Below are positions 43,678 to 52,707 of a stretch of 64,000 nucleotides of DNA, one piece after another (positions within the stretch are counted from its first letter, which is position 1; every line of letters begins with the position of its first letter). A program made the translations under genes and the position numbers. This DNA is from Paenibacillus tianjinensis (lineage in GTDB: Bacteria; Bacillota; Bacilli; Paenibacillales; Paenibacillaceae). Below the pieces are notes generated by a model. It ran no database searches. It had not been told where the DNA came from and saw only the letters and a list, made by a program, of their open reading frames with translations. The stretch lies in assembly GCF_017086365.1 (NCBI RefSeq), contig NZ_CP070969.1, forward strand, positions 5,332,001-5,396,000, given 5' to 3'.

Positions 43678-44520
43678 TTGCGTATATTCACCCGGCTGGG
43701 CCAACCGGTCCGCCAACTTTTTTTCGCCGTAATTGCCCTGCTTATGGCCTTTCCGTTCTACTGGATGGTTACCAGCGCACTCAAAACCAATGATGAAATC
43801 TGGCGTTCCCCGCCAACACTCTGGCCTGAGGTGCCGCTCTGGGGCAATTTTGCCGCAGCCTGGAATGAGGCTCCATTCGCACGGTATATGGGCAACAGCA
43901 TCTTCGTCGCCACCGCCATCGTCGTTCTGCAGGTGATCAACTCAGGCATGATGGCCTATGCGCTTACACATATGAAATTCCGCCTGAAGGGTGTTTTTGC
44001 CGGAGTGATCCTGTTCGGTTACATGGTACCTGCTACCGCAGTCTACCTGCCCGGTTATCTGGTGCTGTCCGAGCTGCATCTGCTCAACTCTTACGGCGGC
44101 CTGATTCTCTCCAACTGTGTGAGCGTCTTTGCGATCTTTCTGGTCAGACAAGCATTCCTGCAGGTATCGCATGAGCTGGTCGAAGCCGGTGAGGTGGACG
44201 GGGCATCTCATATGCGGATTCTCTGGACGGTGCTGGTGCCGGTCACAAGGTCTTCCTTCGCGGTACTTGCGCTGATTACTTTCATCGAGCAGTACAACAA
44301 TTATTTCTGGCCGATGCTGATTACCAAGGATCCCGGCCTGCAGCTGGTGTCCGCCGGTCTGCGCAGCTTCTTCGTGGAAGGAGGTGCTTACGGTTTAAAA
44401 TGGCCGCTGATTATGGCCGCGAGCAGCTTCACCATCGCCCCGCTGCTGCTTGTCTTCCTGCTGGCGCAAAAAACGATTATGCAAAGTGTCAATATGACCG
44501 CTGGTTCCAGTAAAGGCTGA
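43678..44520 (+). CDS. Sugar ABC transporter permease (MalG/UgpE type)
   Basis: Second permease (280 aa from the chosen start) with helix 1 FFAVIALLMAFPFYWMVTSAL and EAA loop EAGEVDGASHMRILWTVLVPV. The TTG at 43678 follows AAGGAGGT by eight bases; an earlier GTG at 43642 overlaps the previous stop. It pairs with the upstream permease to form the channel. Confidence 0.9.
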   Translation: MRIFTRLGQPVRQLFFAVIALLMAFPFYWMVTSALKTNDEIWRSPPTLWPEVPLWGNFAAAWNEAPFARYMGNSIFVATAIVVLQVINSGMMAYALTHMKFRLKGVFAGVILFGYMVPATAVYLPGYLVLSELHLLNSYGGLILSNCVSVFAIFLVRQAFLQVSHELVEAGEVDGASHMRILWTVLVPVTRSSFAVLALITFIEQYNNYFWPMLITKDPGLQLVSAGLRSFFVEGGAYGLKWPLIMAASSFTIAPLLLVFLLAQKTIMQSVNMTAGSSKG

Positions 44521-44553
44521 ATCTTACATTTTCAAACAAAGAGGAGAATGATG

Positions 44554-45900
44554 ATGAACGTATTAAAAAGATTGTCAGCGATGTCCATGATTGCCGGATT
44601 CACTGTACTCACTGCTTGTGGCGGAAATACCGCTTCTAATGATGTTACGGAGGCGAGCGGAGCATCGTCTGCTCCTGCTGCTGAAGCTGCTGTGGCCCCA
44701 AGCGGACCGGTAACGATTGAATTCTGGTATGGACTCGGCGGCAAGCTTGGGGAAAATATGGAGACGCTCATTCAGAAATTCAACGCCTCACAGCAGGAGG
44801 TGATCGTCAAAGGCATCGTGCAGGCGGATTATACGGAAACCGAGCAGAAGCTTCAGGCGGCCATCGCCACAGGACAGGTACCTGCTGCTGTGCTCTCTTC
44901 CAATATAGACTGGGCGCGCAAGGGATATTTTGCACCGATGGATGAGCTGATTGCAGAGCAGCCGGATTTCAATAAAGAGGATTTTGTCCAGACTTTCCTG
45001 AACCAAGGCCAGGTCGACGGCAAGCAGTATTTCCTCCCGATGTACGGAACGACACAGATAATGTATTACCGCAAGGATGCTTTTGCGAAAAGCGGGATTG
45101 ATGCCAGCCAGATCAAGACCTGGGAAGACCTAGCTGCGGCAGCTGAGAAAATGGCGGTCAAAGACGGCGGCAAAACGAGCTTCTACGGCTGGGAGCCGAT
45201 GTGGGGCTCCGGCAATATGATCGATGCCGTGCTGAGCAAGGGCGGCAGCATTCTTAGCGAAGACGGCAAGACCGTAACAATTGATTCCCCGGAGTGGATC
45301 GAGACGTGGGACCTCTTCCGCAAATGGATTCATGAAGATAAGATCATGCGCATCCATTCCGGCGGACAAGGCTGGGAGTACTGGTACAAGACCATTGACG
45401 ATGTGATGAAAGGCCAGGCGGCCGGCTACATCGGCTCCAGCGGTGACCAGGGCGATCTCGATTTCAATATCGTCTCCGCGATGGAACAGCCTGGCTGGGC
45501 CGGAATTGGTGAAGGCAAGCCCGTGGCACAGGCGATCATGGCAGGTATTCCCGCCAAGGCTTCAGAAGCCGAGCAGCAGGCAGCCCTGAAATGGCTGGCG
45601 TACTTCACGAACTCTGAGAATACTGCCTTCTGGTCGATCAACACCGGCTATATTGCGGTCCGCCAGTCTGCACTGGAGGATCCGGCATTCGTCTCTTTCA
45701 GCGGGACCAATCCGCAGATCAAAATCCCATTAATGCAGGCATCTCATGCCTCCGCCCCGTTCCAGGATCCAACCGGCGGCAAAATCAACGATGCGCTGAC
45801 TATCGCTGCGGACAAGGTCCAGATTGAGAACATTCCGGCAGCCGAAGCACTCAAGGAAGCGCAGCAGACTGCCCAGGCGGCACTGGATAAGCTGAAATAA
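44554..45900 (+). CDS. Sugar-binding lipoprotein of the ABC transporter
   Basis: Extracellular solute-binding protein, family 1 (448 aa). The signal peptide ends in the lipobox LTAC (Cys22), so it is lipid-anchored outside the membrane. A low-complexity Ser/Ala/Pro linker follows, then PVTIEFWYGLGGKLGENMETLIQKFN and KTWEDLAAAAEKM typical of maltose/glycerol-phosphate binding proteins; UgpB-like features (FYGWEPMWG, SSGDQGDLDFNI) favour glycerophosphodiester over maltose. Three tandem ATGs begin at 44548; spacing from GAGGAG favours the third. The following HAD phosphatase and metallophosphoesterase fit organophosphate use. Confidence 0.88.
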   Translation: MNVLKRLSAMSMIAGFTVLTACGGNTASNDVTEASGASSAPAAEAAVAPSGPVTIEFWYGLGGKLGENMETLIQKFNASQQEVIVKGIVQADYTETEQKLQAAIATGQVPAAVLSSNIDWARKGYFAPMDELIAEQPDFNKEDFVQTFLNQGQVDGKQYFLPMYGTTQIMYYRKDAFAKSGIDASQIKTWEDLAAAAEKMAVKDGGKTSFYGWEPMWGSGNMIDAVLSKGGSILSEDGKTVTIDSPEWIETWDLFRKWIHEDKIMRIHSGGQGWEYWYKTIDDVMKGQAAGYIGSSGDQGDLDFNIVSAMEQPGWAGIGEGKPVAQAIMAGIPAKASEAEQQAALKWLAYFTNSENTAFWSINTGYIAVRQSALEDPAFVSFSGTNPQIKIPLMQASHASAPFQDPTGGKINDALTIAADKVQIENIPAAEALKEAQQTAQAALDKLK

Positions 45901-46184
45901 TCAGCGGCATAGTTAGAGGGGCACCGACCTGCAAAAGAAGCGGTGGCCTCTCAAGAGAAATTTCTGAAATGGCTCACTCCTAGAGTGATTTCAGTGATTT
46001 TCAGTTGTGGAATGTCTATGCTTTCGAGAATGATTGCACTTTGTGCAATAGAAAGTCCATTTTCCTGCGGAACAATGGCACTCCAAACGAGGATTTGGGA
46101 GAATGGACTTATATTTGTTCCAGTATTCTGGCATACGAATAATTCAATGACATGACATAACAGTTGACTAAAGGGGGCCGCACC
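45901..46184. repeat. Structured intergenic inverted-repeat element
   Basis: No gene. Three nested inverted repeats occur: CTGAAA/TCACTC with GAGTGA/TTTCAG (45964-45994), the palindrome ATTGCAC-TTT-GTGCAAT (46033-46049), and AAGTCCATTTTCC (46053-46065) with GGGAGAATGGACTT (46097-46110). The last lies around a GC-rich core. The layout suggests a small non-autonomous repeat element or a complex terminator; I cannot test for other copies. Confidence 0.45.
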
Positions 46185-47003
46185 ATGCCAGAGCTCATCA
46201 CTCCGCAAGGAAATCATGCCATATCCGCGATCCTGTTCGACAAGGACGGCACACTTCTGGAGTTCGTCCCCCTCTGGGGAAGCTGGGCCGAGTGTTTCCT
46301 GGAGCAATTCACCCGGCAACTGGAAGTACGCGGTCTCGAATTCCCTGCACCGTACCTTGCCTCTCTGCTTGGTACCATTCACAATGCCGAGGGCAAAATC
46401 ACTGGCTACGACCGCAATGGCCCGCTGGCCATGGGAACGATGAGCGACCTTTACGCTATTCTCTCCTGGCAGGGCTATCTGCTTGGCCTGTCCTGGGCAG
46501 AATCGATGGAGCTGGTGGACATCTGCCGCCAGGAAGCAGATGAAATGCTGGAGCAGAACCGTCCAGCCCTCCCGCTGCCCGGTTTGCTGCATTTCCTTAA
46601 TGACTGTGCAGCTCAAGGTCTGGCTATGGCCGTAGTAACTGCTGACGAAACCGCGGCGGCGGAGAAGCATCTCAGCTGGCTAGGCATCCGCAGCTACTTC
46701 TCCGCCGTGATCGGCACAGATCAGACAGAACGGGGCAAGCCGTTTCCCGATATGGCCTTGCTGGCCTGTGAGCAGCTCGGGGTGCAGCCGTCTGCAGCCG
46801 CTGTAATCGGCGATACGAACGGCGATATGAAGATGGCCAAAGCGGCAGGTGCAGCAGTGGCTATAGGGATAACCGGAACGGCGCATACACCCGGGAATGC
46901 AGCCGGGGATGATGCTGCCGATCCTGTGACGGCACGTTATTATCTTTTGCCTGATGCCGATTCGGTTGTTCAGTCTTATCAAGAACTAAGCTTCAGCAGC
47001 TAA
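46185..47003 (+). CDS. HAD-superfamily phosphatase
   Basis: Haloacid-dehalogenase-type hydrolase of 272 residues. Motif I is ILFDKDGTLLE (nucleophile Asp19, acid/base Asp21), motif II VVTADET, motif III near RGKPFP and motif IV VIGDTNGDMKMAKAAGA. A helical cap domain lies between motifs I and II, as in phosphoglycolate/beta-phosphoglucomutase-like enzymes. ATG at 46185 follows AAAGGGGG. It is in an apparent operon with the metallophosphoesterase after the sugar transporter, pointing to hydrolysis of an imported phosphate ester; substrate unknown. Confidence 0.88.
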   Translation: MPELITPQGNHAISAILFDKDGTLLEFVPLWGSWAECFLEQFTRQLEVRGLEFPAPYLASLLGTIHNAEGKITGYDRNGPLAMGTMSDLYAILSWQGYLLGLSWAESMELVDICRQEADEMLEQNRPALPLPGLLHFLNDCAAQGLAMAVVTADETAAAEKHLSWLGIRSYFSAVIGTDQTERGKPFPDMALLACEQLGVQPSAAAVIGDTNGDMKMAKAAGAAVAIGITGTAHTPGNAAGDDAADPVTARYYLLPDADSVVQSYQELSFSS

Positions 47004-47046
47004 CAGCTTATCCAGTTGATTATCCTTTAACTTAAGGAGGCTACGT

Positions 47047-47937
47047 TTGCGCATGCATACCAACAACCCGGGCGGACAAGCGCCGCTGTTAACCTTTCAG
47101 ATTATTACGGACACTCATGTCACTGCCGATCCCGCGCATGAATATAATCTGAATTTCGAACGGGCACTGCAGGATCTGGCTCTTCATGCTCAGGGGAGCA
47201 GCGGGATTATGCATATCGGGGACATTACAGACCATGGCTTCCCGGATGAATATGAGGAGGTCCAGCGTATTCTGAAGCGGCATCAGGCTGTCCTGCCGGA
47301 AATACGGTTCACCCTGGGCAATCATGATGTTGGCCTCGGCCACTGGGAATCGCGCCTGGCGATGTATACCTCCCGTACTGGTGCGCCTGGACCTTATCAC
47401 GATCATTGGATCGGCGGATATCATTTTATTTTCCTCGGAACCGAAGAAGGCCTGCCGGCGTTCTGCAATCTGTCAAGTGAACAGCTCCAATGGCTGGAGC
47501 GCAAGCTCGGTGAACAGCCGGCGGACGGTCAGGCAGCCTCAGCTCAACCCATCTTCCTGTTCCTGCATCAGCCGCTGAAGAATACCGTAGCCGGCTCACT
47601 GGAATCGCAGGAATGGTACGGAGTTACACAGGATATGGAGCTGCGCTCAATACTGGCCAAGTATCCGCAGACCCTGCTGTTTACCGGCCATACCCACTGG
47701 GAGCTTGAGGCAGACAACACGATATATCCCGGCAACGAGGAGACTGCAACGATGTTCAACTGCGCTTCCGTTGCCTACCTCTGGACCAATGCGGATGAAC
47801 ACAAAGATGGAAGTCAAGGCTACTATGTAGAAGTCTATAGTGACAGAGTGCTGGTGCGGGGACGGGACTTCACTACCGGAAGCTGGATTGAAGCTGCATG
47901 CTATGAGGTTCCTTCTCTGCTGAAAAAGCACGGCTAA
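47047..47937 (+). CDS. Calcineurin-like metallophosphoesterase
   Basis: Binuclear metal phosphoesterase of 296 residues. All metal-ligand motifs are visible: ITDTHVTADPA, HIGDITDHGFPDE, FTLGNHDVG, and FTGHTHWELEADN. Catalytic His is in GNHD. No signal peptide, so it acts in the cytoplasm. TTG start is six bases after AAGGAGG; an ATG two codons later is possible. It follows the HAD gene and resembles GlpQ/cyclic phosphodiesterase-type enzymes acting on glycerophosphodiesters or cyclic nucleotides; the exact substrate is not readable. Confidence 0.88.
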   Translation: MRMHTNNPGGQAPLLTFQIITDTHVTADPAHEYNLNFERALQDLALHAQGSSGIMHIGDITDHGFPDEYEEVQRILKRHQAVLPEIRFTLGNHDVGLGHWESRLAMYTSRTGAPGPYHDHWIGGYHFIFLGTEEGLPAFCNLSSEQLQWLERKLGEQPADGQAASAQPIFLFLHQPLKNTVAGSLESQEWYGVTQDMELRSILAKYPQTLLFTGHTHWELEADNTIYPGNEETATMFNCASVAYLWTNADEHKDGSQGYYVEVYSDRVLVRGRDFTTGSWIEAACYEVPSLLKKHG

Positions 47938-47982
47938 CACCCGCTGCGGCAATCAGGTCGAACTCAGGAGGTTTCACAAAAA

Positions 47983-48013
47983 AAAGAGGCTCTCCCCATG
48001 GGAAAGCCTCTTT
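47983..48013. terminator. Bidirectional terminator between converging genes
   Basis: AAAGAGGCT (47983-47991) pairs with AGCCTCTTT (48005-48013) and is flanked by an A-run on the left and T-rich sequence on the right. It ends the metallophosphoesterase transcript and the leftward metQ transcript. Confidence 0.88.
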
Positions 48014-48025
48014 ATATATGATCTG

Positions 48026-48859
48026 TTATTCAAAAGCAGGCAGTGCAATCTCCGCGTAGTTCTCTTCCAGGAATTTCTTCACTTCCGGGCCGCTGATGCG
48101 CTTCGCCAGCTTCTGGATGGCATCGGAATCCTGATTGTCTTCACGGGCGACCAGGGTGATGGTGAACTCAGAATCTTCGCCTTCTGTAATCAGCGCATCC
48201 TTCTTCGGTGTCAGGCCGAGCGGGCTGGCATAAGCAGGAGTCATCGCCACCAGATCGCCGTCATCCATCATCCGGGCCAGCATCAGCAGATCGACTTCCT
48301 CGAACTTGAAGTTCTTAGGGTTTTCTGTGATATCGGCCTGTGTCGCTTTGATGCCTACGCCATCCTTCAGTTTGATCAGACCGGCATTTGCGAACATTTG
48401 CAGCGAACGTCCGATGTTCGACGGGTCATTGGCCATGACCAGCTTCGCGCCTTCCGGCAGCTCTTCGATCGTCTTGTACTTTTTGGAATAACCGCCGTAG
48501 ATGGCGTCATATACCGGCTGAACCCCTACCAGCTTGGAGCCTTTGCTTGCATTGAACTGCTCCATATAGGGAAGGTGCTGAAAGAAGTTCGCATCGACTT
48601 CCTTATTCGCCAGCGCTTCATTCGGCTGCACATTGTCGGACAGTACTACAATCCCCATATCGACTCCGTCTTCCAGAAGCAGCGGCTTTACAATATCCAG
48701 AATCTCGGTCATCGGAGGGATCAAAGTCGCTACTTTGATCTTTACAGGTTCTGTTGATGTGGCTGCCGGCGCCTCGGCATTCTCCTTATTGCTGTTGTTT
48801 CCACAACCAGCGACAATCAGTACGAGCACCATAAGCATAGCTATCATTGACTTTTTCAT
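48026..48859 (-). CDS. metQ: Methionine-binding lipoprotein (NlpA/MetQ family)
   Basis: Extracytoplasmic methionine-binding protein (277 aa) of the MetNIQ importer. Signal peptide with lipobox VAGC (Cys19). NlpA/MetQ motifs include QPNEALANKEVDANFFQHLPYM and VMANDPSNIGRSLQMFANAGLI. ATG at 48859 is preceded by GGGGGG; a frame extending upstream lacks family similarity. It is the last gene of metN-metI-metQ. Confidence 0.92.
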   Translation of the reverse strand: MKKSMIAMLMVLVLIVAGCGNNSNKENAEAPAATSTEPVKIKVATLIPPMTEILDIVKPLLLEDGVDMGIVVLSDNVQPNEALANKEVDANFFQHLPYMEQFNASKGSKLVGVQPVYDAIYGGYSKKYKTIEELPEGAKLVMANDPSNIGRSLQMFANAGLIKLKDGVGIKATQADITENPKNFKFEEVDLLMLARMMDDGDLVAMTPAYASPLGLTPKKDALITEGEDSEFTITLVAREDNQDSDAIQKLAKRISGPEVKKFLEENYAEIALPAFE

Positions 48860-48931
48860 AATTTGAAGATAACCCCCCGTGTAATGTATATATTCCTCTG
48901 TTATTGCGGTCATACAAAGCTTAAGGTTCTG

Positions 48932-49594
48932 TCAGCGTTTATCCAGCAGTCTGGCTGCTGTGCTTCCGGTGAACTGGATCATCTGAACCAGCACGATCAT
49001 TACAACGATGGCATAGGCCATCACTTCCGTCTCAAACCGCTGGTACCCGTAACGGATAGCGAAATCGCCAACCCCGCCCCCGCCGACAACCCCCATAACT
49101 GTAGAAAAAGAAATGAAGCTGATCGTTGAAGCCGTGAGTCCAAGCACCAGCCCTGAACGGGCTTCTTTATACAGAAACTTGAAAATCAGCTCAAACCTCG
49201 ATGCCCCCATGGAGAGGGCCGCCTCAATCGTGCCTTTGGGCACCTCAAGCAGGGACTGTTCCACAAGCCGCGAGTAGTAAGCTATGGCGACTACAGACAG
49301 CGGAACAGTAGCCGCTACCGTACCGATTGCAGTCCCTACAAGGAAGCGGGTCACAGGAATCAGCGCCACGACAAGCAGCAGGAAAGGGAACGAACGGATG
49401 ATATTGACGATGCTGTTCAGCGTCAGCGACAGGCTCCGGTTCTCATACAGCTGGCCCTTGCGGCAAAAATACAAGAGCGTTCCCAGCGGCAGCCCCAGCA
49501 GCACCGCCGCACCCACAGAAATGCCGACCATCACGAAGGTTTCCCCGATGGACTGCCACATCTGCTCCTGGTATTTCAGCATACTATCCCACAT
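48932..49594 (-). CDS. metI: Methionine ABC transporter permease
   Basis: Five-helix permease (220 aa). MWQSIGETFVMVGISVGAAVLLGLP and EAALSMGASRFELIFKFLYKEA (EAA loop) are family-typical. The ATG at 49594, five bases after AGGTGA, overlaps the end of metN. Confidence 0.92.
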   Translation of the reverse strand: MWDSMLKYQEQMWQSIGETFVMVGISVGAAVLLGLPLGTLLYFCRKGQLYENRSLSLTLNSIVNIIRSFPFLLLVVALIPVTRFLVGTAIGTVAATVPLSVVAIAYYSRLVEQSLLEVPKGTIEAALSMGASRFELIFKFLYKEARSGLVLGLTASTISFISFSTVMGVVGGGGVGDFAIRYGYQRFETEVMAYAIVVMIVLVQMIQFTGSTAARLLDKR

Positions 49595-50348
49595 GGTCTT
49601 CACCTGCCTTGCCGGTAATCTGCTGGCGGTATGAACCGGAGTGACCTGCCGGAGGAAGAAATTCATGCTCCCCCCGTGAGAAGGAATCTACAATTCCCCC
49701 GTCCTTCATCACGGATACCTCAGTGCAAATGCTGCGGACCACATCCAGCTCATGAGTTACGATGACAATGGTTACACCAAGCGCAGCATTGATATTCTTC
49801 AGCACGCCAAGAATATCGGCTGTAGTTCCCGGATCGAGCGCGGAGGTCGGCTCATCGCACAGCAGCAGCTGCGGGCTGTTCGCCAGGGCGCGGGCAATTG
49901 CTACCCGCTGCCGCTGCCCGCCGCTGAGCTGGGCGGGATACTGCTGTGCTTTATCGGCCAGCCCGACGAATTCCAGAACCTCGGCTGTCCGCTTCAGCCG
50001 CTCTCCCCGCTTTACCCCGGCCAGCTCCAGCGGAATCGCAACATTGCGGCTGACGGTGGCATTGCCGACAAGATTGAAATGCTGAAAGATCATGCCGATC
50101 TTCTGCCGCTCCCGGCGCAGTTGTCTCTCCGGCAATGCTGTCAGCTCCTTGCCGCCTACTGTTACAGTGCCCATATCGGGGCGTTCCAGCAGATTAATCA
50201 GGCGCAGCAGCGTGGACTTACCAGCCCCGCTTGGGCCGATGATGCCGTGAATTGAAGCGGCTTTAACCTCAAGCGAAACCTGGCGGACCGCCGGATAGCT
50301 GCCATTTTTCAGTTCGAAGCTCTTGCTTACTCCACTCAGCGTTAGAAT
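49584..50348 (-). CDS. metN: Methionine ABC transporter ATP-binding protein with non-canonical start
   Basis: ATPase of the methionine importer. The translated region has Walker A GIIGPSGAGKST, signature [16 protein letters not shown], Walker B LLCDEPTSALDPGTTADIL and switch His in IVTHELDVV. The Walker A region lies upstream of the first in-frame ATG (50174), so that ATG cannot be the start. Reading upstream there is no ATG, GTG or TTG before an in-frame stop; an ATT at 50348, six bases after GGGGGAGG, gives a natural N-terminus (ILTLSGVSKSF). I infer initiation at ATT (or a sequence error). At 254 residues it lacks the usual C-terminal NIL regulatory domain. It overlaps metI. Confidence 0.85.
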   Translation of the reverse strand: MLTLSGVSKSFELKNGSYPAVRQVSLEVKAASIHGIIGPSGAGKSTLLRLINLLERPDMGTVTVGGKELTALPERQLRRERQKIGMIFQHFNLVGNATVSRNVAIPLELAGVKRGERLKRTAEVLEFVGLADKAQQYPAQLSGGQRQRVAIARALANSPQLLLCDEPTSALDPGTTADILGVLKNINAALGVTIVIVTHELDVVRSICTEVSVMKDGGIVDSFSRGEHEFLPPAGHSGSYRQQITGKAGEDHVG

Positions 50349-50681
50349 AGTAATCCTCCCCCTCTCCGGACTGACTTGATTAGAGCCTGTTGACCCCGCG
50401 GAGTGTATTACAATTATTTAAAATCTGTTTCATCAAAAATCTCTTTAAATAATAAGGTATTTACTACGCTGTGTCATCATTTTTTTGAAAATGATATATC
50501 AGCGGCATGATAGAATTCGCCTATCTCTAAGCATGCGCGTCTGCTGTAATAATTATCCTGCGTTTCTGCAAAGAAGCCCCGGCAGCCATTGTACAGGCTG
50601 CCGGGGCTTCTATAATTCTTAATCTAATAATAAAGACATATTCAAGCAGACAACCTTTTCGCAGCCGTAATGAAGGTTATG
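50349..50681. other. Intergenic region upstream of metN with terminator
   Basis: The 333 bases hold the leftward metN promoter and the bidirectional hairpin at 50572-50611. I looked for an S-box (SAM-I) riboswitch on the minus strand upstream of metN and found no recognisable core. Confidence 0.5.
50572..50611. terminator. Strong GC-rich hairpin terminator
   Basis: AGAAGCCCCGGCAGCC (50572-50587) pairs perfectly with GGCTGCCGGGGCTTCT (50596-50611) around an 8-base loop. It lies after the leftward LplC-type permease gene and insulates metN. Confidence 0.88.
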
Positions 50682-51641
50682 CTATTCCTTAACACTGCCC
50701 ACATTCAGGCCCACCACGAAATATTTCTGCATGAACGGATACACGAGCAGGATCGGAACCGAAGCTACCACGGTAATCGCTGCCCGGATCGACAGCGGGG
50801 TTACCAGCGCTCGGGCTGAATTCTGGTCCATCCCTACCCCGGCGGCAACGTTCGGATTGCTGTTGGAGTTCATCGTCGAGGACAGCAGCTTCATCAGCTC
50901 ATACTGCAGCGTACTCAGGCTTTGTCTGGATGAGGTATAGATAAAGGCGTCGAACCAGGAATTCCATGCGCCTACAGCTACAAACAGGGCAATTGTTGCG
51001 AGTACCGGTTTGCATAACGGGAACACAACCTTCATAAAAATTCTGAAGTCGCCGGCGCCGTCGATTTTCGCTGATTCCAGCAAACTCTCCGGTATCGTGC
51101 CGATATAGGTGCGGATAACAATCATATTGAATGCGCTGATCATGGACGGAAAAATGTATACCCAGAAGCTGTTAATCAGGTTAAGATCTTTGATCAGGAA
51201 GTAACCGGGAATCAAACCGGCGCTAAAATACATTGTCAGGACAAAAATGACAGTGATCGGCTGGCGGAATACATATTCCCTCCGGCTTAAGGTATACGCG
51301 AGCATCGTGGTCAGAAAAATATTAAGGATCGTAGACAGCACGGTCCGGGCCACGGAAATCAGGAAAGCGTCGTAAATGGTGCCGGAGGCAAAAATCGCCT
51401 TGTAATTTTGCAGGGTCCAGGCTCTCGGCCATAAGTAGATGCCGCCGCGGATCGTATCATTCCCCGCGTTAAACGAAACGGCAATCGTATTGAGGAACGG
51501 ATATAAGGTCACAAGCACCAGGCAGATCATAAAAACCGTGTTGAAGGAGCCAAACAGAACCGGTTCCAGTTTGCCCGTGCCCAAGCTTTTTTTCATCGTA
51601 AAACCCGCTGTCTGCCGAGGGCTGATTTGTCGGTTATCCAT
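50682..51641 (-). CDS. Carbohydrate ABC transporter permease (LplC type)
   Basis: Six-helix permease of 319 residues with FNTVFMICLVLVTLYPFLNTIAVSFN, EAA loop LLESAKIDGAGDFRIFMKVVFPL and the LplC-type C-terminus FMQKYFVVGLNVGSVKE. It lies two bases from the upstream permease stop; together they form the channel of an LplABC-like oligosaccharide importer. No ATPase gene in the operon. Confidence 0.9.
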   Translation of the reverse strand: MDNRQISPRQTAGFTMKKSLGTGKLEPVLFGSFNTVFMICLVLVTLYPFLNTIAVSFNAGNDTIRGGIYLWPRAWTLQNYKAIFASGTIYDAFLISVARTVLSTILNIFLTTMLAYTLSRREYVFRQPITVIFVLTMYFSAGLIPGYFLIKDLNLINSFWVYIFPSMISAFNMIVIRTYIGTIPESLLESAKIDGAGDFRIFMKVVFPLCKPVLATIALFVAVGAWNSWFDAFIYTSSRQSLSTLQYELMKLLSSTMNSNSNPNVAAGVGMDQNSARALVTPLSIRAAITVVASVPILLVYPFMQKYFVVGLNVGSVKE

Positions 51642-51643
51642 AA

Positions 51644-52615
51644 TTATAACAACCTCTCTTCCCCAAGCCGCTTGGAAATTCCGTTAGCCATAAGCAGCAA
51701 TGTTACGCTGACCACGGTTTTAAAAATCCCGCCGGCAGTCGCTAGAGAATAGTTACCTTGTGCAAGCCCGTATTTCAATACAAAAATATCAATCGTTTCT
51801 GCCCAGTCTATAACCAGCCCGTTGCCGAGCAGGTACTGTACTTCAAAGCCCGCCTCCAGCACATGTCCGATGGACATAATCATCAGAATGACGATTGTAG
51901 CTTTAATCCCTGGGAGGGTTACGAATCTCATTTTTTTGTAGCGGCTCGCACCGTCGATTTCTGCGGCTTCATAAAGTGCAGGGTCTATAGAGGCAATAGC
52001 TGCCAGATAAATAATCGTATTCCAGCCGACTTCCTTCCACACATGTGATGCCCCGACAATTCCCCAGAAGTATTTGCCTTCACTGAGCCAGAGAATCGGC
52101 TCCTTAACCAGATGCAGCTTCATTAGGACGATATTGACAATCCCGTCATTGATCGACAGCGAAGTGGCCACAATGCCGGTAACGATAATCCACGATAAGA
52201 AATGCGGCAGATAGGAAATCGTCTGCACCGTTCTTTTCCAGAACATGTTCTTGATTTCATTGAGCAGCAATGCAAGCACGATAGCAGTGACAAAACCGAG
52301 AATCAGGTTGATCAGACCCATCGCTACAGTATTACGCATTACCCTGATGAAGTTATCATCGGTAAACAGGAATTTGAATTGCTTAAATCCTACCCATTCC
52401 TGTTCGCTGAATGACTTGGCCGGCTTATAATTCTGGAAAGCCATGGTCCAGCCCCAGACAGGCACGTAGGCAAAAAGAATAATATACAGCATTAACGGTA
52501 CAGACATCCAAATCAGCTGATTCTGGCGTTTCAACAGGGACCAGGTGATCGGCTGCTTCTTCCTTTTTTTCTTGGGATGCCGGACGACGGTTTCTATTTC
52601 TAGGGTCTCATCCAT
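51644..52615 (-). CDS. Carbohydrate ABC transporter permease (LplB type)
   Basis: Permease of 323 residues. A charged N-terminal tail (RHPKKKRKKQPITWSL) precedes helix 1; ALYEAAEIDGASRYKKMRFVTLPGI is the EAA loop. FVLKYGLAQGNYSLATAGGIFKT is typical of LplB. It follows the binding-protein gene, separated by a hairpin likely to lower its expression relative to the binding protein. Confidence 0.9.
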   Translation of the reverse strand: MDETLEIETVVRHPKKKRKKQPITWSLLKRQNQLIWMSVPLMLYIILFAYVPVWGWTMAFQNYKPAKSFSEQEWVGFKQFKFLFTDDNFIRVMRNTVAMGLINLILGFVTAIVLALLLNEIKNMFWKRTVQTISYLPHFLSWIIVTGIVATSLSINDGIVNIVLMKLHLVKEPILWLSEGKYFWGIVGASHVWKEVGWNTIIYLAAIASIDPALYEAAEIDGASRYKKMRFVTLPGIKATIVILMIMSIGHVLEAGFEVQYLLGNGLVIDWAETIDIFVLKYGLAQGNYSLATAGGIFKTVVSVTLLLMANGISKRLGEERLL

Positions 52616-52650
52616 ACTAGTTATCTCCCCACTCCATCATTTTAATTTAG

Positions 52651-52684
52651 GAAGGTGGAAGGCCGGAACCGGCCCCCCACCTTC
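52651..52684 (-). other. Intercistronic hairpin after the binding-protein gene
   Basis: GAAGGTGG..GGCCGG-AA-CCGGCC..CCACCTTC forms a strong stem between the binding protein and the permease, without a clear T-run. Such structures protect upstream mRNA and reduce downstream expression. Confidence 0.7.
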
Positions 52685-52707
52685 AGATTCCGGATGCTGA
52701 TGCTCCG

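Noticed and set aside
45943..46155. Small open frames in the gap after the sugar-binding protein gene
   Set aside because: They lie across inverted repeats, lack ribosome binding sites and have no recognisable protein features.
50349..50571. Possible S-box (SAM) riboswitch before metN
   Set aside because: The leader is short and none of the conserved S-box segments is recognisable on the minus strand.
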